Of a stretch of 35,564 nucleotides of DNA, positions 1 to 6,012 are shown piece by piece. Position numbers and translations under genes: made by a program. Within the stretch, counting starts at the first letter, position 1. Each line of letters begins with the position of its first letter. Source of the DNA: an uncultured Clostridia bacterium (lineage in GTDB: Bacteria > Bacillota > Clostridia > Oscillospirales > Ruminococcaceae); contig CANRJB010000020.1 of NCBI GenBank assembly GCA_947630845.1, positions 1-35,564 on the forward strand, given 5' to 3'. The notes under the pieces are model-generated. The model did no database searches. It worked only from the letters and a program-made list of their open reading frames with translations, and was not told where the DNA came from.

Positions 1-122
1 GAAAAATTTTCTTCGGAACTATTTTAGCACATTTTTCTGCCGCTGACAACGTTATGGAATGATTGGCGCTTACATTGCTTCTGTCGGAATGAGATATGAA
101 AGCAGCAGTAAGGATGGAAAGA

Positions 123-164
123 GAATCCCTGACGATATGATGCCTGTCAGATCGTCAGGGATTC
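123..164 (-). terminator. Intrinsic terminator of the solute-binding protein gene
   Basis: A perfect 14-bp inverted repeat (123-136 with 151-164, loop 14 nt) begins four bases beyond the stop codon of the minus-strand gene. Read on the minus strand it is followed by a pyrimidine-rich TCTCTTTCC tract. Bases 1-122 show no gene that I can support. Confidence 0.85.
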
Positions 165-167
165 GTA

Positions 168-1805
168 TTATGCGAAATGTTTAGCATCCCGGAAGCATAC
201 CGAGCCTGTGAACGGGTCGAACCGGATATCGGTATTGGTAGCCGTGTGGACAAGATAGAGGTTTTTGTAGAACAGTGGAATGAAGGAATTGGTGTCAAGA
301 ATGAGCTGTTCTGCGGCAGCATAGGCATCAAGTGCTTCGGTCGGGGACATGGACACAGAAAGCGGCTGCATCAGCCCGTCCAGTGTTCCCTCCTCCAGTC
401 CGAGCGGTGCTGTCCGGAAGGCATCAATGGCAGCATAGCAACTGTTGCGCTCCGGCTTGATACCAAGCAGAGCCATGCTGTAGTTTCCCTCAGCCATGCG
501 CTGGTCAAACTCCTCCGGCGAAACAGTTTCGATTCCGATATAATATCCGAACAGATCCTGCCATTCCTGACACATCGCAAGCAGCGCATCGGTATCGAGG
601 ATGGTGCTTGGCATCATGATCTGGATGGTGTTCATTTCATTGAGGGGGAGAGCCCCGGCGGCAAGGACAAAATGCTCTCTTGCCTTTGCGGAATCATAGG
701 GGACGGAAAGCTGCTCGTCCGCATACATCTCCCGGTAGGAGCGTCCAAGCATCGTGATACCCGGCGGTATCAGCCCATAGGCAATGTCGAGGTCATTTGA
801 CAGCATCGGTTCCAGTGCCGTCCGGTCGATACCGTAGGCAAGAGCCTTCCGCAGATCTTCATTTTTCAGCAGTAAGTTATCCGGATTGAACACCAGTCCA
901 TAGGTGACGGAACAAACTGACTGCACTGTGCAGTCTTTGGAACGGATCAGATCTTTCGGGTCGGTATCGCTCATCACGACATCCGTATTGCCGTCAGCAA
1001 AATCCTGCTTTGCTTCGGCGGCATTGTGCATGATGGTAAATTGCAGACTGGACGGGCAGATCTGTTCTGCGTTGTAGAATACGGGGTTTTTGTGCATGGT
1101 AATGAAGTTGCCGCCGCTGTACTGGTCATAATTCCATTTGGACGGATAGAAAGGACCGTTACAGAGGATGGTGTCCACATCAAGACCATAGCGACCGTCT
1201 GTGGAGAGGAAGAAGTCCTCGTTGCAGGGGGCAGCGCAGGGCTGTGTCAGCAGCGACAGAAATTCTGGTTCGGGCTTAGCAAGCTCAAAGAGGACAGTGG
1301 TTGCATCCGGTGCAGAGACACCGAGTGTCTGGACATCGTTTTTGCCGAGGTGAATTTCTATTGCATTTTTGAGACAGAGAAATTCCTCTGCATAGGGGGA
1401 ACGGGTCGCCGGGTCAAGCAGCCGCCGGAAGGCGCAGACATAGTCCCGTGCTGTGACACGTTCGGGACGGTCGGCATCGGAACTGGCATTGAACCAGAAA
1501 CAGTCATCCCGGAGGTTGAACATATACTGTAAGCCGTCGTCAGAAACGGTATAGCTTTCCGCTTCGCCGCAGACGATGCTGCCGCCTGCATCGATCCGCA
1601 TCAGTCCCTCATACATGCTGTCAAGGACAGCAGCCGCATTGGGGTCGTCTGTAAACTGGGGGTCAAGGCAGTCGGGATTGCCGGACAGGGTGCATGTGAA
1701 ATGGTATCCTGCGCCGGTATCCTCCTCACGCCGGAGACAGCCCGTCATACAGAGCAGGCAGAGGGCGAGCATGACGCAGAGTAATTTTCTGTAAGAATGT
1801 TGCAT
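168..1805 (-). CDS. Extracellular solute-binding lipoprotein, family 5 (peptide ABC transporter type)
   Basis: The 545-aa product looks like the substrate-binding component of an oligopeptide-type ABC importer (SBP_bac_5, OppA/DppA family), anchored to the outer face of the membrane. The N-terminus has a basic then hydrophobic stretch ending in a lipobox (MTGC, modified Cys at residue 23). Family features visible are the early segment on residual minimal charge (CLDPQFTDDPNAAAVLDSMY), the VTARDYVCAFRRLLDP region and LRKALAYGIDR. Length is normal for the family. The ATG at 1805 is preceded by AGGAGA. No permease or ATPase gene lies next to it: a terminator follows directly and the upstream gene is divergent, so it is an orphan in this window. 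The ligand cannot be predicted; peptides are the family default. Confidence 0.88.
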   Translation of the reverse strand: MQHSYRKLLCVMLALCLLCMTGCLRREEDTGAGYHFTCTLSGNPDCLDPQFTDDPNAAAVLDSMYEGLMRIDAGGSIVCGEAESYTVSDDGLQYMFNLRDDCFWFNASSDADRPERVTARDYVCAFRRLLDPATRSPYAEEFLCLKNAIEIHLGKNDVQTLGVSAPDATTVLFELAKPEPEFLSLLTQPCAAPCNEDFFLSTDGRYGLDVDTILCNGPFYPSKWNYDQYSGGNFITMHKNPVFYNAEQICPSSLQFTIMHNAAEAKQDFADGNTDVVMSDTDPKDLIRSKDCTVQSVCSVTYGLVFNPDNLLLKNEDLRKALAYGIDRTALEPMLSNDLDIAYGLIPPGITMLGRSYREMYADEQLSVPYDSAKAREHFVLAAGALPLNEMNTIQIMMPSTILDTDALLAMCQEWQDLFGYYIGIETVSPEEFDQRMAEGNYSMALLGIKPERNSCYAAIDAFRTAPLGLEEGTLDGLMQPLSVSMSPTEALDAYAAAEQLILDTNSFIPLFYKNLYLVHTATNTDIRFDPFTGSVCFRDAKHFA

Positions 1806-1842
1806 GGTATCTCCTATCTGTTCTCATGTTCTCATACTTTAT

Positions 1843-1871
1843 ATTATACCATTCCAAAGGGCGTTTGGCAA
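1843..1871 (-). promoter_or_regulatory. Sigma-A-type promoter of the solute-binding protein gene
   Basis: On the minus strand there is TTGCCA (1866-1871), a 17-bp spacer, and TATAAT (1843-1848) preceded by TGG, an extended -10. It lies 38 bp upstream of the ATG and faces away from the pilin promoter. Confidence 0.85.
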
Positions 1872-1913
1872 CTGTTTTTTAATTGTTATTTTATATTTTC
1901 TTTAAAAAAACTA

Positions 1914-1942
1914 TTGACATTCTGTGAACTGCATGCTATAAT
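1914..1942 (+). promoter_or_regulatory. Consensus sigma-A-type promoter of the first pilin gene
   Basis: A perfect TTGACA (1914-1919), a 17-bp spacer and a perfect TATAAT (1937-1942) with TGC before it. It should be very strong. The 5' leader would be about 55 nt, ending in AAAGGAGAT ahead of the ATG at 2005. Confidence 0.93.
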
Positions 1943-2004
1943 GGTAGTAATAGTAGAGTAACCATACATGAGAAAAGTGATGTTATGAAGAAAGGAGATC
2001 ACTT

Positions 2005-2511
2005 ATGAAGAAAAGAATGAAAGGATTTACGTTGGTAGAGCTGATCGTTGTCATTGCGATCATCGGCGTGCTTGCTGCGATTCTCGTGCCGAGCATGCTT
2101 GGTTATGTGAACAAAGCAAAATTCACAAGTGCCAATGCCTCTGCCAAATCGCTTTATGATGCTGCCATGACAGCATGCCGTGAGCAGGATGTATCAAAGC
2201 CGATCGATGAGGGCATTTACAGCAATAATACATCCGTTGCGTCCAGTGGGGTTGACCAAGACAACATGGATGCAATTATGCATTACATCTATGAATACTT
2301 TGATGATGCAGAGGATTGTGACTGGGCTGTCCGCATTGCCGGAGAAGTACCTCTGGGCGCAGCCATCCGGAAGTCGGAGAGCGATGCCTATATCGGGACA
2401 CATCCGCACAGCAACCATGAAAAGCACGATGATGACAGTTTGATCAGTGCAGTGAATTTCGGACAGACCGGTGAATGGTCTGCCACGCTCACGGGATCAG
2501 CAGACACGTGA
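2005..2511 (+). CDS. Type IV pilin-like prepilin (first of a tandem pair)
   Basis: A 168-aa secreted prepilin. The short basic leader MKKRMKG is followed by FTLVELIVVIAIIGVLAAIL, the class III signal in which prepilin peptidase cuts between Gly and Phe, methylates Phe and needs Glu at mature position 5, which is present. The hydrophobic helix forms the pilus core; the rest is a small globular domain with 'AKFTSANASAKSLYDAAMTA', typical of the pilin alpha1-C region. No assembly ATPase, platform protein or prepilin peptidase is encoded nearby, so assembly must rely on genes elsewhere. Ruminococcus albus has tandem PilA-type pilins linked to cellulose adhesion (CbpC); by analogy this may be a surface adhesin, but that is inference. 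It has its own consensus promoter. Confidence 0.9.
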   Translation: MKKRMKGFTLVELIVVIAIIGVLAAILVPSMLGYVNKAKFTSANASAKSLYDAAMTACREQDVSKPIDEGIYSNNTSVASSGVDQDNMDAIMHYIYEYFDDAEDCDWAVRIAGEVPLGAAIRKSESDAYIGTHPHSNHEKHDDDSLISAVNFGQTGEWSATLTGSADT

Positions 2512-2528
2512 TTATCACCAAAAAATAA

Positions 2529-2552
2529 ACACATATTTTGTGTATATTTTAT
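2529..2552 (+). terminator. Possible weak terminator between the two pilin genes
   Basis: A 5-bp stem (ACACA 2529-2533 with TGTGT 2539-2543) is followed by TATATTTTAT. The stem is short, so some read-through into the second pilin gene is likely. Confidence 0.35.
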
Positions 2553-2574
2553 GTACCAAAAATGAAATTTTCTG

Positions 2575-2603
2575 TTGACTTTTACAGCAGGAAATGGTAT
2601 ACT
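2575..2603 (+). promoter_or_regulatory. Sigma-A-type promoter of the second pilin gene
   Basis: TTGACT (2575-2580), a 17-bp spacer and TATACT (2598-2603) with TGG before it. A second TATAAT overlaps at 2603-2608 but would give a 22-bp spacer. The architecture matches the promoter of the first pilin gene. Confidence 0.85.
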
Positions 2604-2655
2604 ATAATTATGAACGAACTTTGAATGACAAGTAACCAAGTGGAGGTGTTTTGAT

Positions 2656-3279
2656 ATGAAAGGAAAGAAGATCAAGGGCTTTACACTCACAGAAATGATC
2701 GTTGTGATCGCAATTATCGGTATTCTTGCTGCCATACTTGCGCCGACAATGTCTACCTATTACCGCAAGTCGAGAATTAAGGATGCCAATGCCAATGCCA
2801 AGATGGTGTTCAATGCCGCACAGACTGCTGCACAGACATATATCAGCAGTGAAAGAGTGCTGAAAGATACCGATAAGATTCTCAATAAAACTCTGGTTGT
2901 TTCTTATGATCCTGCAAACGGAGTAAGGTGGAGTAATTCACTGAACGGTGCGTTGGCACCTGTTATAGTAGATTCTGAAGGTAACGCAGCAACAGCATAT
3001 GATAAAGCAGCGAATGATATTGCAAGTGTTGTCAACAGGACAGTGTCTGATGCAGAGGAAGGTTGCTGGACTGTTTATATCAGCAATTACATTGTACAGG
3101 GTTCAGTTGCAGCTGATTCCTTGTCAACCAATCGTGTCGGCTGTTATACTGCCAACAAGTATATGGCATCTGATGCAACAGATAAAACGTATGCAGAATG
3201 GCTGACTGGTGGAGTTGAGGGTGAAGTTGACTCACTTGCAGAAGTCTGCAACATTTATGAGCCATTATCCACAACTTGA
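2656..3279 (+). CDS. Type IV pilin-like prepilin (second of a tandem pair)
   Basis: A 207-aa prepilin with leader MKGKKIKG and the mature start FTLTEMIVVIAIIGILAAIL, again with Glu at position 5. The next stretch (KDANANAKMVFNAAQTAAQTY) resembles the equivalent part of the first pilin, which points to gene duplication, while the C-terminal halves have diverged. GGAGGTG sits 7 bp before the ATG. The product is predicted to be inserted in the membrane, processed by prepilin peptidase and built into a pilus or pseudopilus. It is followed by a terminator, so it forms its own transcription unit. Two pilins with strong separate promoters could be major and minor subunits or alternative fibres; the sequence does not decide. 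Confidence 0.9.
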   Translation: MKGKKIKGFTLTEMIVVIAIIGILAAILAPTMSTYYRKSRIKDANANAKMVFNAAQTAAQTYISSERVLKDTDKILNKTLVVSYDPANGVRWSNSLNGALAPVIVDSEGNAATAYDKAANDIASVVNRTVSDAEEGCWTVYISNYIVQGSVAADSLSTNRVGCYTANKYMASDATDKTYAEWLTGGVEGEVDSLAEVCNIYEPLSTT

Positions 3280-3310
3280 TGAGCGGAAAAGCGATAAAAA
3301 GAATTTAGGG

Positions 3311-3339
3311 AAAGGCTGGTAGTTCTACCGGCTTTTTCT
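3311..3339 (+). terminator. Intrinsic terminator after the second pilin gene
   Basis: GCTGGTAG pairs with CTACCGGC (one G-U pair) across a tight loop, followed by TTTTTCTT. It lies about 30 bp past the stop codon. Confidence 0.75.
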
Positions 3340-3425
3340 TATGTTTATACCGCTCCTCTGTCATGGTGATCTGTCGGATGACCGGAAATGAGCGTATGAA
3401 AAAAATAAGAAATGGAGACTAACGC

Positions 3426-4613
3426 ATGAAACAGGGTATGATACTTGTGCCGGCACTTCTGCTGACACTTCTGGGCGGCTGTGAGAGTATGCCCATGCAT
3501 ATGAATGAAGATGAGCTTTTGGAGCTTGCAGAAAACTATGGGACAGAAACGGCTGCCGTTTCCACTATGACTACCCCTGCCCCTGCTTTGCATCCCCCCA
3601 CATACACGACCGTGACCATCCCTCCCACAGAGACAACCGTCACAACAGAAGCCACTACCACTACTCTCCCCCCTGAACCGACAGTCCCGACAGCAGAACC
3701 CATTGACGGTGATGTGGTCATACAGAACGGTGTCATGGTCGTCAACAGCGGTACAGATCATGCCAGAGCATTGGAGACTTACTCGAACAGCCCGGCAAAC
3801 TGTGAACGCTATGCCGACATCCTCAACAGCTTCCAGACACTTCTTCCCTCCAGTGTCAATGTCTACAGTATGCCCTGCCCGACCTCTGCGGCATACTATA
3901 TTCCGGAGGACAAAGCTGCCTCCTATGGCGATCAGGGTGAGGAGATCGAGCTGATCGCATCGTATCTGAATGGCGTGACACCGGTGTCAGTGTATGATGC
4001 ACTGCTGTACCACAGGGATGAAGCGATCTATTCGAGGACGGATTATCATTGGTTTCCGCTTGGTGCATACTATGCGGCAGAGGAATTTGCTGAGGCGGCA
4101 GATGTGCCGTTTGCGCCGATCGGGGAGTATGACAGTGTGGAACGTGAGGGCTTTGTCGGTGCGTTTGCGGCGGTGAACGACATCAGTGAGCTTTACAATG
4201 CCCCCGAGTGCTTCACCTATTACAAGCCGTCTAACCTCGCTGCCACAAGCTGCTATTATTATGACAATGACTTTACCAACGGCAGGAGCGGTGCTATGTT
4301 CCATGAGGACAATGTTGTGTCGGCATCCTACACGGTATTCATCGGAACGGACGACTGCATCTTTCAGGCGGACACGGATGTGGATAACGGAAGGGTGCTT
4401 GTGATCTTCAAGGACAGCTTCGGCAATGCCCTCGTGCCGTTCCTGACAAATTCGTTTTCCACGATCTACCTCTGCGACTTCCGGTACTTCAACACCAACG
4501 CAGCCGCTTTTGTGGAAAACGTCGGGGCAACGGATGTGGTATTTGCCATCGGTGCGACTGCCTGCATGAGTTCCGTGAAGTTGGATACTCTTGCTGAAAC
4601 TCTCGGCGTATAG
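3426..4613 (+). CDS. DHHW/AlgX-type SGNH hydrolase-like lipoprotein
   Basis: A 395-aa exported lipoprotein: the signal peptide ends in LLGGC (Cys19), followed by a Thr/Pro-rich linker (about residues 45-95). The folded part resembles the DHHW family, relatives of the AlgX/AlgJ SGNH-like domain tied to polysaccharide O-acetylation. Visible landmarks are TDYHWFPLGAYYAAEEF (D206, H208, W209) and the C-terminal FKDSFGNALVPFLTNSF (D330, S331), which fits the nucleophile block. The name motif reads DYHW rather than DHHW; Asp, His and Trp are kept. No membrane O-acyltransferase (MBOAT) gene is adjacent, so the acetylation link is only inferred. GGAG lies 8 bp before the ATG. No clear promoter was found, but terminators flank the gene on both sides. 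Confidence 0.75.
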   Translation: MKQGMILVPALLLTLLGGCESMPMHMNEDELLELAENYGTETAAVSTMTTPAPALHPPTYTTVTIPPTETTVTTEATTTTLPPEPTVPTAEPIDGDVVIQNGVMVVNSGTDHARALETYSNSPANCERYADILNSFQTLLPSSVNVYSMPCPTSAAYYIPEDKAASYGDQGEEIELIASYLNGVTPVSVYDALLYHRDEAIYSRTDYHWFPLGAYYAAEEFAEAADVPFAPIGEYDSVEREGFVGAFAAVNDISELYNAPECFTYYKPSNLAATSCYYYDNDFTNGRSGAMFHEDNVVSASYTVFIGTDDCIFQADTDVDNGRVLVIFKDSFGNALVPFLTNSFSTIYLCDFRYFNTNAAAFVENVGATDVVFAIGATACMSSVKLDTLAETLGV

Positions 4614-4637
4614 CTGAAAATTACATTTCCGGACATT

Positions 4638-4687
4638 TCCGGCAGGGATTTGATACTACTTTTTGTAAAATCCTGCCGGATTTTTTC
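4638..4687 (+). terminator. Strong intrinsic terminator after the DHHW-like gene
   Basis: TCCGGCAGG (4638-4646) pairs with CCTGCCGGA (4672-4680), extended by an A/T-rich inner stem, and is followed by TTTTTTCC. Confidence 0.85.
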
Positions 4688-4718
4688 CACAATTTGCTGA
4701 AAAGGCTTGCCTGCGCAG

Positions 4719-4826
4719 GTATTCAACAGTTTCAACAGAGTTTTCAACAAGTGCCCTATGGATATACCGTGCTTTCTTGCATCTTTCAACAGGGATGTTG
4801 AAAAGTCTGTTGAAAGTTTTGAATAC
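4719..4826. repeat. Long imperfect inverted repeat, arms 31 nt
   Basis: Arm 4719-4749 and the reverse complement of arm 4796-4826 match at 28 of 31 positions, around a 46-nt centre. Both arms are built from the short motif TTTCAACA, which also occurs in the centre. A 10-bp perfect palindrome (CCTGCGCAGG, 4710-4719) abuts the left arm. The repeat lies between a terminator and the small membrane-protein gene. It could be a folded RNA, a protein-binding dyad or a remnant of a small mobile repeat. Confidence 0.8.
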
Positions 4827-4893
4827 AGCTTGTATATTTTGTCCCGAAGCTGCCCATTCTCTTAGCAAAATGCTTGTGAAGGGAGCAGCAGCC

Positions 4894-5136
4894 ATGTTAA
4901 AAGGTGTCAACCGCAAGGTCATTGAGATCAACCAGACAGAAAGTGATTATTTTGAACGGGCAGTGTTCTACCTGCGTCCGGATGTCAACGAAGCCCCCCT
5001 CCATGCCGCACAGCTTGAGGTGCAGGCACTCCTCGGACAGTCAGTACACAGGCGGCGAGTGCGTGGATGGATGTGGTTCGTACTCGGCATGCTGGTGTCA
5101 GGAGGCATCTTCTGTTTCATCCTGCTGTGCAGATAG
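4894..5136 (+). CDS. Small C-terminally anchored membrane protein, function unknown
   Basis: An 80-aa protein. I chose the ATG at 4894 because GGGAG lies 8 bp upstream; an in-frame ATG at 4777 would run through the inverted repeat and has no ribosome site. Residues 1-50 are polar and likely cytosolic (VIEINQTESDYFERAVFYLRP), followed by RRRVRG and one hydrophobic helix (about residues 59-78) ending in LLCR, so a tail-anchored or single-span topology is expected. The family is not recognised. Small proteins of this build occur widely in Clostridia, but no role can be given. A short AAGTCT/AGACTT hairpin (5194-5213) follows and overlaps the -35 of rlmB. Confidence 0.7.
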   Translation: MLKGVNRKVIEINQTESDYFERAVFYLRPDVNEAPLHAAQLEVQALLGQSVHRRRVRGWMWFVLGMLVSGGIFCFILLCR

Positions 5137-5211
5137 CATAGACAATGTGCCCTCTGTCTGCCATCTTATGTCAAAATCATCAAAAAATATATGAAGTCTG
5201 ACCAAAAAGAC

Positions 5212-5240
5212 TTGTAATTTATTTGTCACTATGCTATAAT
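5212..5240 (+). promoter_or_regulatory. Sigma-A-type promoter of the rlmB operon
   Basis: TTGTAA (5212-5217), a 17-bp spacer and TATAAT (5235-5240) with TGC before it, 34 bp upstream of the ATG. Confidence 0.83.
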
Positions 5241-5274
5241 AAAGAATATAGCAAATGGAGAGAAGGGTGATTGG

Positions 5275-6000
5275 ATGAACGAAACTCTCATCATTGGCAG
5301 GAACCCCGTCCGGGAGTACCTGCGAAGCGGTCAGCCGGTGGATACGTTATATTTCAGTGCCGGGAGCGGCGGTCTTGGTGAGATCATCCGCCTTGCAAAA
5401 GAAAGCGGTGCTGTCGTCAAGACTGTCAGCGATCAGAAACTCTCACAGCTTGCAGAGGGCGGCGTGCATCAGGGCGTGGTACTCATCGGTGGGTGTACTG
5501 CCTATGCCACGCTTGACGACCTGCTTGCAGTGTCGGCACAGAAGGGGACAAAGCCCTTTCTCATTCTCTGTGATGAGATCGAGGATCCCCATAATCTTGG
5601 TGCCATCATCCGGACGGCAGAAACTGCCGGTGCGGACGGTGTCATCATCCCGAAACGCCGCAGTGCTGCTCTGACCGCAGTCGTCCACAAGACCTCCGCA
5701 GGTGCTGCAAGCTATGTGCCCGTCGCAAGAGTCCCCAACCTTGCTGCTGCCATTGACCGGCTGAAAAAAGAGGGCATCTGGGTCTATGGTACGGATATGG
5801 ACGGGACACTGTATACCGAAACCGGATTTGATGGTGCTGTGGCACTGGTCATCGGTTCAGAGGGTCGGGGGATCAGCCGACTGGTAAAGGAAAAATGCGA
5901 TTTTTTGGTAAAGCTGCCGATGTATGGGAAGATCACCTCACTGAATGCAGCTGTAGCAGCCGGTATTTTTATGTACGAAGTGGTAAGACAGAGAGGATGA
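5275..6000 (+). CDS. rlmB: 23S rRNA (guanosine-2'-O-)-methyltransferase RlmB, TrmH/SpoU family
   Basis: A 241-aa SPOUT-class enzyme expected to use S-adenosylmethionine to methylate the ribose 2'-OH of a guanosine in 23S rRNA (G2251 in E. coli). The N-terminal substrate-binding domain starts IIGRNPVREYLRSG. The catalytic domain carries all three SpoU motifs: HNLGAIIRTAETAGADG (from N107), IGSEGRGIS (from G194) and ITSLNAAVAAGI (N224). Length is typical. AAGGGTGA precedes the ATG. It is the first gene of a likely operon with the degenerate P-type ATPase gene 12 bp downstream. A paralogous TrmH-family role on another rRNA or tRNA site cannot be excluded from sequence alone. Confidence 0.9.
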   Translation: MNETLIIGRNPVREYLRSGQPVDTLYFSAGSGGLGEIIRLAKESGAVVKTVSDQKLSQLAEGGVHQGVVLIGGCTAYATLDDLLAVSAQKGTKPFLILCDEIEDPHNLGAIIRTAETAGADGVIIPKRRSAALTAVVHKTSAGAASYVPVARVPNLAAAIDRLKKEGIWVYGTDMDGTLYTETGFDGAVALVIGSEGRGISRLVKEKCDFLVKLPMYGKITSLNAAVAAGIFMYEVVRQRG

Positions 6001-6012
6001 AGCTACATACCT

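Noticed and set aside
1-122. The end of a gene entering from the left edge
   Set aside because: Short frames exist, but the sequence is too short to support coding; no terminator or family signal was found.
4681-4700. TTTTCCACA as a DnaA box
   Set aside because: It is one match inside a terminator T-tract; no cluster of boxes or dnaA/dnaN context exists.
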